Below are positions 12,562-24,217 of a stretch of 64,000 bases of DNA, piece by piece. Numbering within the stretch: position 1 is the stretch's first letter; each line of letters opens with the position of its first letter. The stretch is taken from contig CP136069.1 in assembly GCA_032622095.1 (NCBI GenBank), forward strand, positions 127,303,450 through 127,367,449, given 5' to 3'. A model generated the notes under the pieces. The model made no database searches. It was given only the letters and a program-made list of their open reading frames with translations, and was not told the origin of the DNA. Source of the stretch: Siphonodentalium dalli. Lineage: Eukaryota; Mollusca; Scaphopoda; Gadilida; Siphonodentaliidae. Position numbers and translations under genes: made by a program.

Positions 12562-13028
12562 CCCTTTCAGTGCCAGGGGCCGATCTCATCGACCCTAATT
12601 TATGGTCTGTAAAATCGGCCATAAACAAATTTAAAATTATTATTATTATTTTTTATTTTTTTTTGGGTTGAATTTTTTTTGGGTAAGCTTAAGCATGGTA
12701 TAGCGAATTTAAAAACTGGATAAAACCTTAGGGGCATGTTATAACTCAAAACTATCACCAAGTATTCATAGTAATAATTTTGATGCCCATGAAAAACGTA
12801 AGATTCCCTGGCACTAAACCTACAAAATAAGTCTGGCACTGAAAGAGTTAAAGAATATAAGAAAAAATTATTAAAATTGTAAAAAATAATACCAAATGAT
12901 GAAAAATTGTTAGGCCAATGCATTCTCTTATATATGCGAGGCGACATAGGTCGCCTCGCATATATAAGAGAATGCATTGGCACAGGGTATATGGGTTGAT
13001 ACAAAAATCGGACTTGGCACTGGAAGGG
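12562..13028. mobile_element. TTAA MITE with CCCTTTCAGTGCC ends
   Basis: TTAA/CCCTTTCAGTGCCAGG at 12558-12577 and the complement GGCACTGGAAGGG/TTAA at 13016-13032. An inner end, GTCTGGCACTGAAAGAG/TTAA, at 12831-12851 means a shorter element (12562-12847) nests in or abuts it. Such ends with TTAA are typical of piggyBac-related MITEs. Confidence 0.75.
12915..12980. repeat. perfect 31-bp hairpin with 4-nt loop
   Basis: CCAATGCATTCTCTTATATA...GAGGCGAC, loop atag, then the exact complement. All 31 pairs match. It sits within the TTAA MITE region. Confidence 0.95.
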
Positions 13029-13156
13029 TTAAAACATTCATATTTATAACTGAAATTACAAGGGAAATATGTATCGATTGTGTCCCGATTTTGAACACGA
13101 AACACACATCAACCATTTTATACCAGATGTTCGTAAAATGCACACCATACAAGTAC

Positions 13157-13745
13157 AAGAAAACCATAATCAGAAATGGTAACGCCACCAAGATTATATT
13201 ATTACGCATAAATATAAATTATAAAAAAAAATGTAAAATACATTGGTTACATGATTGCACTGCCTCAGAATTCCGTTAAAACAACTAATCCTTAAAATTA
13301 TAACAAAAAACTACGGCTTATTACTGCAGGTTTCTAATTCACCACACCGGAAGTCTCTAAATTTCAGGCTATCAGTTGGTTGAAGACTATTTCCCTTTTT
13401 GCTAAAGTAAATTAACAAGTAAATACCGAATGACGATACATATATTTGTAAACAAGCATTGCAAATAATGTTATTGGGACGAAAAGTCGCAAGACTTGTT
13501 CCGTATTATGATGATGATCATCATGATATGATTGATAGAACAAACCACTATTATGATGATCGTGTCGTTATTTGTTTAAAATACGTATCAATTGTCATAA
13601 ACGCACCCGTTCCCTCATTAAAATCAACATATTTCGACCATTTAGGCGACCTCCGCGAATTCGGGGAACTCCGCAAATAGATCTCCGCAAACTGCGAATT
13701 GTCACAACCGGAAAAGGGAAAAACCAATTATCTATTTATAAAACA
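13157..13745. repeat. dispersed repeat, related to 42600-43560
   Basis: Same order of blocks as at 42606-43545 (aagaaaaccataatcagaaa; attttacgcataaa-like; tgattgatagaacaa; cctccgcgaattcggggaac). Class not known; no terminal repeats identified. Confidence 0.65.
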
Positions 13746-13749
13746 TCCA

Positions 13750-14043
13750 CAGACACACACAGGCTCACTCCACAGGTCCCAGACACAATAGACCCCAACC
13801 ACCCAATGACATAAATATAAGTCTTATGCCATTATACATAGCTCACTCCACAGGTCCCAGACACAATAGACCCCCACCACCCAATGACATATATATGTCT
13901 TATGACATTATACATAGCTCATTCCACAGGTCCCAGGCACAATAGACCCCTACCACCCAACGACATATATATATATGTCTTATGACATTATACATAGCTC
14001 ACTCCACAGGTCCCAGGCACAATAGACCCAACCACCCATATAT
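13750..14043. repeat. tandem repeat of about 78 bp
   Basis: Four or so units of ctcactccacaggtcccaga ... ccacccaatgacatatatat ... cttatgacattatacatag. Further pieces, one inverted, at 14655-14815. Confidence 0.85.
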
Positions 14044-14044
14044 A

Positions 14045-14294
14045 TATATGTCAGAGTTATGGAGGCACGGACTCAGTACGAGTGTTCATTGCTTCATATT
14101 TGCGTGAACAAATTCTCATTTCTTATCGAATTCATGTGTCGATCGGAATGGTACATTGAGATGTTCCTCAAACCAAATCAAGCTTGAAAACCGGTCCCGA
14201 TTTTCATCCATGCCGGGGTTCGAACCCGCGCCAACCTCGTCTAGCCCAGACTGTGATGATCGTATCCACGACCTAACCACCTCGGCTACGGGGA
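14045..14294 (-). mobile_element. tRNA(Ser/Leu)-like SINE
   Basis: On the - strand GTAGCCGAGGTGGTTAGG (A box) and GGTTCGAACCCC (B box) lie about 60 nt apart with a long variable-arm-like stretch between them, then a 3' body and a (TA)n-type tail. The 3' body is repeated at 14462-14645 and another B-box-like ggttcgaaccca is at 14352. It is a SINE rather than a tRNA gene because no complete acceptor stem can be formed. Confidence 0.7.
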
Positions 14295-14820
14295 CATCCT
14301 TAAAAAGGAAGCCCTTTCACCGGGAGTTAGGAAGCGTATCAGTCTGAACATGGGTTCGAACCCACTGCCTTCGACATTCTTGATCTGCCATTCTGGAAAC
14401 ATGGCAATGCACTTCCTCCGAAATTGCATCTGTGACCATACGATTACTGGTACTGGCGTATATATATATGTCAGAGTTATGGAGGCACGGACTCAGTATG
14501 AGTGTTAATTGCTTCATATTTGCTTAACTCAGTGAGCGTGAACAAATTCTCATTTCTTATCGAAATGGCCATGTGTCGATCGGAATGGTACATTGAGATG
14601 TTCCTCAAACCAAATCAAGCTTGAAAACCGGTCCCGATTTTCATCCATATATATATATGTCTTATGACATTATACATAGCTCATTCCACAGGTCCCAGGC
14701 ACAATAGACCCCCACCACCCAATGACATATATATAAGTCTTATATATATGTCGTTGGGTGGTGGGGTCTATTGTGCCAGGGACATGACATTGTGGCTCAT
14801 TCTATATAATTTTGGTTGAG
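14295..14820. repeat. SINE fragments and 78-bp repeat pieces
   Basis: 14310-14455 contains a B-box-like ggttcgaaccca; 14462-14645 repeats the SINE 3' body; 14655-14815 holds two 78-bp-type pieces facing each other (caatagacccccaccaccca and its inverse). Confidence 0.7.
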
Positions 14821-15141
14821 CTACATGTATTTATAATTATACATATATATATATGTGAAGAATACTATGAAAACTGACTTCAAGCTGAGACATCCTGCGG
14901 CCATTTCGAGCAAATTATGACGTAGGAACCAGACTCTGGTCGCGGAGTGGACCGAAGCGGCAGCTGGACATTTGGAAACAATGGAAAGTTGAACTTCACT
15001 AGGAACCCGAACGAAACGATTACCATATTTGTCTAGTTTGTGTGTGCAGACGACATAGTGCCTGTGCCACAATAATTATAAGTTGTGTATGCTCTTCATT
15101 ACTGTAGGTTAATACACAAATAACAATTCTTTCCCCCGTAG
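14821..15141. other. sequence upstream of exon 1, nothing recognised
   Basis: Presumably intron before exon 1. It ends in the pyrimidine tract of the exon 1 acceptor. Confidence 0.35.
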
Positions 15142-15371
15142 ATTCACATACAGTCAGGGTGTCGCAGGCCGTACCCAGAACCACGCGCCATATTCACACA
15201 GAGGAACTTCCAGATACATTGCATTATGTCATGAACCACGACAACAGACGATTGAACATCAGGCTGAAACGGAATCCCCGTTTGAGCATGGAAACACCGA
15301 TGCTCATGCTAAATCTCGAAGGCGGTAGACTGGTTCTCTCCGAGGGTAACCACACGTGGTCTCGGTCTCAG
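15142..15371 (+). CDS. M12B metalloprotease exon 1 (prodomain part)
   Basis: This is a coding exon of a reprolysin-like zinc metalloprotease; it encodes part of the propeptide that keeps the enzyme inactive during secretion. The acceptor is a pyrimidine tract ending in cccgtag at 15141 and the donor is CAG/gtatgg at 15372. The frame VSQAVPRTTRHIHTEELPD... then LHYVMNHDNRRLNIRLKRNP resembles the start of M12B propeptides, where a short acidic/aliphatic stretch precedes a run like 'L.I.L.rN..L'. The exon is entered in phase 1 and left in phase 0. A phase-1 entry implies an upstream exon with the start codon and signal peptide, which I could not find. The exit phase 0 does not match the phase-1 entry of the next recognised exon, so at least one small exon is missing between them. 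A second acceptor at 15153 is possible. Confidence 0.6.
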
Positions 15372-16855
15372 GTATGGTAGATTCTTGTTTTAAAAAAAAG
15401 GGTGGTGGTGAGGCAGAAGTAACAACAAAAACAAACAATTAGTGCACTATATATTTTTACATAGATCTACATTAAGAATTCATGAATTTTCAAAAAATCT
15501 CAATCTCAAACTATTAGTTTGAAGGAAAAAATCATTATCCTTGTAACCAATTTGTGCTATAGTACGACACCTGTTTACCCTCACATTATGAGAGATACGT
15601 TCTAATTTTCCCCTTAAAATTTATAGTTTGAAATTGAGATTATTTGAACATTCATGAATGGCGCGCCCCCTTAATTGCCTTCACCAAGCTAGTCCATATA
15701 AAAAATAACTTCGATTATAAGTGGGACAGTGTCAAATAATTATTTACATTGACTTCCATAAACTGGTAATCAACATAAGATTTCCCTATGAAAACAATAA
15801 CCCCAAAAATCTACTTCATTTACAACCTCTGCAGTTTTCACCCAAAAGTTCTTGCATAATAAAACAAAACCAGCTAAATATAATTAAATAACATGTCCGT
15901 TCATTCTTCCAGCTTCTGTCCCAATCTCCCCAGGTGAACTAATTCACACGGGAGGGCATGGGACAGATGGTGGACTATATGAGGGGAGAGCTGGCTCATA
16001 AAAAGATCTCAGCCCCAATATATGACACATTTCTCATGAGGCCAGATAATTGATAGATAAATATCAACATATATGTTTTACTAAAATGCTCGTTTTTATT
16101 TCAGGGAATTCATATGTAACCAGACAAATTGTAACAAAAAAAATTCATAAATTATTAAAAAAACCTGGTCCATATATGCTGATCTTATCAGTTGATGTCA
16201 AATTAATGCGTTCAGTGTCGATTCCAATATGACTTTTGACCACAACCTGGACGAATACAAGAAAAACTCGTACTATACACAACATTGTATAATTACATGT
16301 TTATTATCCATCTCTATGTTTATTCAAATTTTAGGAATAAAACTTTTGTGGTTATTTTTGGTATTTGTCGGAACTTAATTACTCTATTAAAGCCTGTATT
16401 TGATCATCAGAAAGCATGATTTGGAACAGTAAACACAGAAATGAAGAAAAAAACTCAATGCGGAAGTAAAACGTCTGCTAAATCCACCAGTGCGCGCGCA
16501 TCACAATTTCACTGATTAATTTCGCAATAGTTAATTCGTGACTTCACGGAGTCCCGATAAAAAAAAAGTCATATTGCATAACTTGGGAGTCCAATATGGC
16601 ATTCGGGAGTCCAATATGACTGTTTCCCGGATTATCACGTGGCGGCTTTTGCCCAATGGGAAATAGTGTTAGTTGGATAATAATACGATATTTCATTATA
16701 CTATGTTGATCCAAAATAGTTAGTGGAAAACGAAGGCGTTACAACAAACGGACCAATGCAATCCAGTTTTGCAGGACATCGGCCAATATATTCTATTTGA
16801 CAAGTTCCAACAACAGAATATTTTGAGGACCACATATTGTATACATATAACGCTG
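15372..16855 (+). other. intron sequence, nothing recognised
   Basis: This is the start of an intron of at least 8.7 kb between metalloprotease exons 1 and 2. It is AT-rich with several short possible acceptors but no convincing open exon, repeat boundary or RNA gene. Confidence 0.4.
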
Positions 16856-16857
16856 AA

Positions 16858-17118
16858 ATCGCTTCATATAATGACGAAACATCTCATAAATATGATGACG
16901 AAATCACACCATATAATGTCGAAACTACATCGTATAATGACGAAACCATCTATATATAATGTCGAAACCACATCACATCATGTCGAAACCACATCGTATA
17001 ATGGTGAAACCAGCTTATATAATGGAGAAACCACCTCATACAATGGAGACACCACAACATGTAATATATACATACACCACCTCATATAATCGATGAACCG
17101 ACATAATATAATGTTGAA
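16858..17118. repeat. degenerate minisatellite, unit about 18-21 bp
   Basis: A dozen or so imperfect copies of a unit like ATAATGNCGAAACCACATC run head to tail. Because the unit is often a multiple of three, one frame stays open and gives a spurious peptide rich in 'NGETTSYNGE'. It lies in the first large intron of the metalloprotease gene. Confidence 0.7.
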
Positions 17119-18850
17119 ACGAGACCAATCGCAATTACTGTTTGTACATGAATATATATGGAAATAAAATATATATGTTTAAACTAAACAATGGGGAGTT
17201 TCGTTATAACGCAGAGCTTCCGATTGTAGCTGTAGATTGTGTATTATATTGTGTTAATGATAAACCTGTCAAATTAAAAAATCCAAGCAATTATTCTCAT
17301 ATAAATACTAGTTAGTATTGTAAAATCTGTGTTTTAAACACGAATGCAGACCAGACATGTGCCGTGTTGTGTGACTTACCTAATTGTATGCTTACTTATT
17401 ACTTATTTAAATCATATAGTGAGTAAAATGAATTGTATACCACCCATCCACGCCGTACATAATCACGTTACGTAAATATACAAAAAAATTAAGATTCTAG
17501 CTCGATGCTAACACTAATTAATAATCCCTCAAATTTAAAATATTGCATTATGTAATTAGCATATATATATATATATATACCTAACAACATGAGGGACTAT
17601 ATATATTATAAATAATACATATACCCAATATTTCATTTTCATTATATTTATTATTATAACTAATGGATATTTAATATAACTAAATAACACAACATTCATA
17701 AACCATTCACTTCGCACTCTTTTTTCTCTTCTACCTTTCTACAGTCTCAACAAACAAAAAAAACAAAAAAAATACTAGTTAAATTACCTCCATTTCAAAG
17801 ACTATTCTTTGATTGATTTAAAACAAGAAGTAATGCAATGGAACATAATTATACGGACGCATGCCATATATAGTGTGTGTTGGGGCTTGCGTTGCATTGA
17901 AAATTATCTCCCTTGGTTAGGTTAACAGATAAAACTACGTATATAACAGACGTATCATAGCCGTCTGCATGCATGTATGTTGCATATTTTCCAATTACAA
18001 CGTTCCAATGCATAACCTGATGACCACAACGGATTCGCCAATCACTCCTACGATGCTAAAGTGCTTGTTGCTTAGGGAAAATATAGGCGTTATATAGCGG
18101 TCTGTTACCACATGGGTGTTCCATGCATGCTTTCCATTTAAAAATCTATTGCAAATTAAGATGACATTAACGTGACCAACAAGCTCCAATACCTCCACTG
18201 AGAACGACGACTATCACAGCACCGAAATATCATGTTTCCGTCTTAACTGTCAACAAAACCTTGTATTTTGGGTCCAAAATTTCAAGCTCGACCTGGCTCG
18301 ACAGGAAAATCGCGACAATCCTGGTGCGAGACACATGATAACCAGAACACCACACTTTATGCCTAGTTACACCGTCAGCGAGAGCTTTTGTTCGCCCATC
18401 ATGTTTTATGGCGACATAATTAATATGGAAGAACACGTGGAGCCGATTTTACGCGTCGCCATGCATGTCTAAACTTGGATTAAATTTCACGCTTGCATGG
18501 GCGCTATCGGTTGCAACAAAGTCTTATTGGGGTAAACTTACGCATATCTTGTCCAAAACAGTGACATAACTCAAAATATTTGGTTGATGAGACAAGTTCA
18601 GCGTTCCGTTACACTGAACTCCATTTTGAGTACACTTGTAATTTTGAGTACACTTGCACGTCGTCTGACCTAAGTTTCATGACTGGAGCTGCGCTGGTGC
18701 AGCATTAAACAGTATCTCCAACATCATCATCAACAACAACAACAACAAAAACAATAGCACTATTATATCAAGGCCGTTCTGTCTGTTTCATAATTGCATC
18801 ATAATTCACGAAAACAAACACCCAGTGTTGCACATGTTTCACCTAAGTTT
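17119..18850. other. intron sequence, no gene recognised
   Basis: AT-rich intron DNA with a short (AT)n run near 17561-17578. Two short - strand open frames (17995-18198, 18230-18436) have no recognisable domain and are not supported as exons. Confidence 0.35.
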
Positions 18851-18971
18851 TTAAAGTGATGTGAAACACTCCTGTATGTGGCGATAAAATAGAAATGGAG
18901 AATAATCTTGCTGACAGTAGTTATTTTTACAAATATTATATCCAAATTTACAACACACACACACACCACCA

Positions 18972-21900
18972 TCTCATATATATTTTGAAGACCTCTGTTT
19001 GTTTGTCTGTTTGTCTGTATGTATGTCTGTCTGTCATTTATACAAATCTACGATTCTCGACCGATCGGGACGAAACTTGGTACGTGTGTGTAGTTTGACC
19101 AGGCGGTGGACGTTGTCGTATTGGCGAGCCCGTGCGGTGCCCGTGCAGCGCATGCGCAGACGAGATCTCGGAAACGGGTGGAGCTATCGACTTGAAATTT
19201 CCTATGTGAATGTATCTTGCCCCGGATACGAATTTTATCGGGTCGCCGAGCCCGTGCGACGCCAGCTTCGCGCATGCGCAGACGAGATCTCGGAAACGGG
19301 TGGAGCTATCGACTTGAAATTTGGTATGTGAATGTATCTTGCCCCGGATACGAATTTTATCGGGTCGCCGAGCCAGTGCGACGCCAGCTTCGCGCATGCG
19401 CAGACCAGATCTCGGAAACGGGTGGAGCTATCGACTTGAAATTTGGTATGTGAATAGCCCGGACTTGAAATTTGGTTTTTGAATAGCCCGGACAACGTCG
19501 GGCTCATCGGCTAGTCTCATATATATTTTGAAGACCTCTGTCTGTCTGTCTGTCTGTATGTCTGTCTGTCATTAATACAAATCTACGATTCTCGACCGAT
19601 CGGGACGAAACTTGGTACGTGTGTGTAGTTTGACCAAGCGGTCGTCGTTGTCGTATTGGCGAGCCCGTTCGGCGCCCGTGCAGCGCATGCGAAGACGAGA
19701 TCTCGGAACGGGTGGAGCTATCGACTTGAAATTTGCTATGTGAATGTATCTTGCCCCGGATACGAATTTTATCGGGTCGCCGAGCCCGTGCGACGACAGC
19801 TTCGCGCATGCGCAGACCAGATCTCGGAAACGGGTGGAGCCATCGACTTGAAATTTGATATGTGAATGTATCTTGCCCCGGATACGAATTTTATCGGGTC
19901 GCCGAGCCCGTGCGACGCCAGCTTCGCGCATGCGCAGACCAGATCTCGGAAACGGGTGGAGCTATCGACTTGAAATTTGGTATGTGAATAGCCCGGACTT
20001 GAAATTTGGTTTTTGAATAGCCCGGACAACGTCGGGCTCATCGGCTAGTCTCATATATATTTTGAAGACCTCTGTCTGTCTGTCTGTCTGTATGTCTGTC
20101 TGTCATTAATACAAATCTACGATTCTCGACCGATCGGGACGAAACTTGGTACGTGTGTGTAGTTTGACCAGGCGGTCGTCGTTGTCGTATTGGCGAGCCC
20201 GTTCGGCGCCCGTGCAGCGCATGCGCAGACGATATCTCGGAAACGGGTGGAGCTATCGACTTGAAATTTGCTATGTGAATGTATCTTGCCCCGGATACGA
20301 ATTTTATCGGGTCGCCGAGCCCGTGCGACGCCAGCTTCGCGCATGCGCAGACCAGATCTCGGAAACGGGTGGAGCTATCGACTTGAAATTTGATATGTGA
20401 ATGTATCTTGCCCCGGATACGAATTTTATCGGGTCACCGAGCCCGTGCGACGCCAGCTTCGCGCATGCGCAGACGAGATCTCGGAAACGGGTGGAGCTAT
20501 CGACTTGAAATTTGGTATGTGAATGTATCTTGCCCCGGATACAAATTTTATCGGGTCGCCGAGCCCGTGCGACGCCAGCTTCGCGCATGCGCAGACCAGA
20601 TCTCGGAAACGGGTGGAGCTATCGACTTTAAATTTGGTTTTTGAATAGCCCGGACAACATCGGGCTCATCGGCTAGTCTCATATATATTTTGAAGACCTC
20701 TGTATGTTTGTCTGTCATTGATACAAATCTACGATTCTTGACCGATCGGGACGAAACTTGGTACGTGTGTGTAGTTTGACCAGGCGGTCGTCGTTGTCGT
20801 ATTGGCGAGCCCGTGCGACGCCCGTGCAGCGCATGCGCAGACGAGATATCGGAAACGGGTGGAGCTATCGACTTGAAATTTGATATGTGAATGTATCTTG
20901 CCCCGGATACGAATTTTATCGGGTCGCCGAGTCCGTGCGACGCCAGCTTCGCGCATGCGCAGACGAGATATCGGAAACGGGTGGAGCTATCGAATTGAAA
21001 TTTGGTATGTGAATGTATCTTGTCACGGATACGAATTTCATCTGGTCGCCGAGCCCGTGTGACGCCAGCTTCGCGCATGCGCAGACCAGATATCGGAAAC
21101 GGGTGGAGCTATCGACTTGAAATTTGGTTTTTGAATAGCCCGGACAACGTCGGGCTCATCGGCTAGTCTAATATATATATTGGAACTTATGTCTGTATGT
21201 GTGTGTGTGTCTTATAGGCTCTAAAACTGCTCGACCGACCCGGTGTTTAGTCCTATTTTGATCCCGGGAACAATATGGGCGGGTCTAATTTCAAGTGCGA
21301 CCGGGCCCTTGACCTTGACCTTGACCTCGCTCATATACGCTCATATATGCATGTTTCTGGACCTCCACCGACCGGACTCAAATTTTGGTATGTATAGGCC
21401 TACTTTAATCCCGGGGACAATATGGGCCGATCCAATTTCACGTGCGACCGTGTCTTTGACCTTGACCTCGCTCAAATACGCTCATATAGGCATGTTTCTG
21501 GACAGATAGAACAATAGTTTTTTCTTTCTCCTGATACTTTTCAATTTTGTTCGTTCACACAGAAATCCCTAAATAGCCCGGACGAAGTCTATTATGTATT
21601 TGGAACTTCTGTCTGGATGTGTCTGTGTGTGTATGTTTGTGTGTGTTATAGACTCGAAAACTGCTCTACCGATCCGACTAAAATTTGGTATGTAGGCCCA
21701 CTTTGATCCCGGGAACAATACGAGCGGGTCCAATTTCACGTGCGACCCTATCCTTGACTTTGACCTCGCTCATATACGCTCATATATATGCATGTTTCTG
21801 GACCTTGACCGATCCGACTCAAATTTTGTATGTAGGCCTACTTTGATCCCGGGAACATTATGGGCGGGTCCAGTTTCACGTGCGACCATGTCCTTGACAT

Positions 21901-22043
21901 TGACCTTGACCTCGCTCATATACGCCCATATAGGCATGTTTCTGGACCGATCAAACATTAGTGTGTCCACTGGACACTGTATATTCTGCCCAGACGGAGG
22001 CGATTTAACAAATAAAACGGATAAAGTCGGGCACATCAGATAG
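18972..22043 (+). mobile_element. head-to-tail array of Helitron-like (HINE/DINE-type) elements
   Basis: Four units of one family follow each other without spacers: 18972-19514, 19515-20048, 20049-20676, 20677-21166. Each begins TCTCATATATATTTTGAAG, has a (TCTG)n microsatellite, then 3-4 internal repeats of about 122 bp, and ends with a GCCCG...CGGGC hairpin followed by TCATCGGCTAG. A 5' TC and a 3' hairpin plus CTRR are Helitron hallmarks. The junction is CTAG/TC each time. Two units of a related family follow (21167 to about 21585, and about 21587-22043), ending in ATCAGATAG. The host flanks read A/T, the usual Helitron target. No Rep/helicase gene is present. Open frames here are artefacts of the repeat. 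Confidence 0.8.
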
Positions 22044-22049
22044 TACTTA

Positions 22050-23500
22050 TACATAAATACAATGCAGTGACTCTCGATGGCGAAATCGTTTTCGTTATTT
22101 TATCGACGATAGTTGCGTCCCGAATTGAGAAATAAATATTTACAATTGGGCGTGTAGTTCAGACGATGTTTGCTATATGGAGTGGTGCGGTCGATTTGTT
22201 TGATATTTTCGGCGATGTTAATATAGAATACTATATTCATCCAGTTGGCAAATAGCGCCTGAATACTAACATATCAGTTCCACCCACCAGAACAAGTCCA
22301 TAATACATAGTGAGTAAAACAGATAAGTTGAATTAAATACACATGCACTGGAAGAATGCATATAGTAATATATATATTTTTAATTTAAACAAATCCAATT
22401 TGGATTTTTGGTTCCATATACATAAACATTTAACAAAATGTTTACCAGCGTGGCGGATCGAATTGGAATATACTTCCGTTTATTAGATATTAGTTCCTGA
22501 AGTCTTGGTCGAACCATCTGTACCGAGTGCCCAAGTATCTGAACAAAATGCGTTAATGTAGACGATACCACCACATACTCGTGTAAAGTGTTCCATTCCA
22601 AACATACTCGTTGTCAACTATACGATTGTCGAACATTCCAACCACATCTACTGCACCATTTCAGAGAACACAACGTTTGAACTATTCGCAAAAATGTAAA
22701 TAATTACTCGGGGTACATTATTGGGCATAACTATTATATGGCGATTACGGCAATGATTCAGCCAACAATTATTATATAACCACTGCGTGCAATTCGTTTA
22801 TAACAATGGCGCTATTTTCTGCCTATTTTGATATCAAATTTATGAAAATAACTTACTTTGGCACAATTCAGTGCTATTTCATTCTGAACACTATAAATTA
22901 GGAGGATGTGATAAAATTATTGGTGGACGTTTTATTAATCACAACGCAGCTTCAAGATTAAATTAAATTAAATTAAATTAGTCCTGTAATTTAAACTTCA
23001 AATTACATGCAAATTTAACTGAAATGCCCTAATTACAAGTTGAACCCATCTATAAATGTATTTGAGAACAGGTAATCTGAACAATAATTAGGATTAAATG
23101 TACGAATAAGTGTTCAAGTGACAGAAAGACATATTATGGACTTGTTCCGGTGGGTGGAACTGATATGTTAGTATTCAGGCGCTATATATATGCTAACTAG
23201 ATGAATATATCTTTCTATATTAACATCGCCGAAAATATCAAACAAATCGACCGTACCACTCCATAGAAAACATCGTCTGAACTACACTCAATTGTAAATA
23301 TATACTTATAGATTCGGGACGTAACTATCGTCGATAAACTAGCGAAAACGATTTCGCTATCGAGAGTCACTACATTGTATTAATATATAAGAATGACGAT
23401 GTGTGTTGTAAATTTGGATATAATATTTGTAAAAATAACTACTGTGAGCACGATTATTCTCCATTTCTATTTGACCACCCTACAGGAGTGTTTCACATCA
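22050..23500. repeat. central part and second arm of the TTAA element
   Basis: 22050-22320 (beginning near acaatgcagtgactctcgat) is the inverted complement of about 23125-23390. Between them is AT-rich DNA with no gene, including a short (AAATT)n run near 22960. A 31-nt stretch at 22665-22695 has splice-like ends in the phases needed for the missing prodomain exon but is too short to call. Confidence 0.6.
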
Positions 23501-23674
23501 CTTTAAAAATTACTAGTTTGATCAGGTTTGATCACCATTTTGTCTGTGAAATTTGAACGCCAAATATGTTCGGTATCTGTTTTTTGCATTTTCCGAGATG
23601 AGTTTTTATGATAGTTCAATAGACTAATAGCTTACTGATTTCTATGAAAAATATAGAACAGAAAGGGTGTTTAG

Positions 23675-24095
23675 AGCAAATTAAGACATAGATCATGCCA
23701 TGAAACTCTACTCTGGCCAAAGCTCGTAGAGATCACAATTCACCAGTAAAACAGCACTGACGAAAATTCGAAAAATAACGCGGGGAATCTATTTCTTAGT
23801 TATTATCTGTTTCTTAATAATGTACTTCACCGAAGGAGAAGATCTCAATTCGACATTTCATGCTTTTCTGTGAATTAATTACCCGGGAGAAATTATATAA
23901 TTGTAAGCGACACAAAGCAAAATTGCTCACATAATCAAAATCGATAAACTTCGAGTTAGGACCGTCACCTACACTGAAGTACACTATTAAGGAACAGATA
24001 ATAACTGATAAATATATCCCCGCGTTATTTTTTCAACTTCATAAGGTTCTTAACAAGTTCCAAGTTTCATGGCATGATCAAATTAAGACATACGT
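23675..24095. repeat. foldback palindrome
   Basis: Two inverted arms of roughly 180 bp (about 23675-23855 and 23955-24095) share, in opposite orientation, blocks such as cgcggggaatctatttct and catgccatgaaact. It ends a few bases before metalloprotease exon 2 and would place a hairpin next to its acceptor. Confidence 0.6.
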
Positions 24096-24107
24096 TCTCT
24101 GACATAG

Positions 24108-24217
24108 CTGATAATATTGCGACCGTTTCGTTGAAGATGATAGGGCACTACCATGACATGGAAGCAGGCGGATCATTCACCGTTAACTGTACTACAGGGA
24201 CCGACATGTGCAGACTA
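24108..24217 (+). CDS. M12B metalloprotease exon 2 (prodomain)
   Basis: The acceptor is ttctctgacatag (ends 24107) and the donor is CTA/gtgagt at 24218. The frame reads DNIATVSLKMIGHYHDMEAG then SFTVNCTTGTDMCRL and joins exon 3 to give C-x-L-N-G-S-M-H-I-D-G-N-P-Y. That corresponds to the conserved propeptide end 'S.V..S.C.GL.G.I.idG..Y.I.P' of M12B proteases. It is entered in phase 1 and left in phase 0. The start sits directly after a foldback repeat, so the open frame further 5' is repeat and was excluded. Confidence 0.7.

Larger units (their letters stand above)
18855..23502. mobile_element. TTAA-flanked DNA element with long inverted repeats, split by Helitron array
   Basis: The ends AGTGATGTGAAACACTCC (18855) and its complement (ending 23502) are each flanked by TTAA (18851-18854 and 23503-23506), the target duplication typical of piggyBac-type elements. 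The inverted arms are several hundred bases long: 18855-18971 plus 22044-22320 pair with 23120-23502. There is no transposase, so it is non-autonomous. The arms are interrupted at 18972-22043 by the Helitron-like array; removing that leaves about 1.58 kb. A shorter relative lies at 26727-27094. Confidence 0.75.

Noticed and set aside
14211-14294. Possible tRNA gene on the - strand
   Set aside because: A and B boxes are present but the acceptor ends do not pair and the 3' body is repeated nearby, so it is a SINE.
17995-18436. Two neighbouring - strand frames that look hydrophobic and protein-like
   Set aside because: Separated by stops, no splice sites of quality, no family recognised.
19000-21100. 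Many overlapping frames on both strands with similar peptides (RRPDKIRIRGKIHSH...)
   Set aside because: They are translations of the 122-bp repeats inside the Helitron-like units and change frame between copies.
24014-24107. Longer 5' extension of metalloprotease exon 2
   Set aside because: This part is one arm of an inverted repeat, so its open frame is not evidence of coding.
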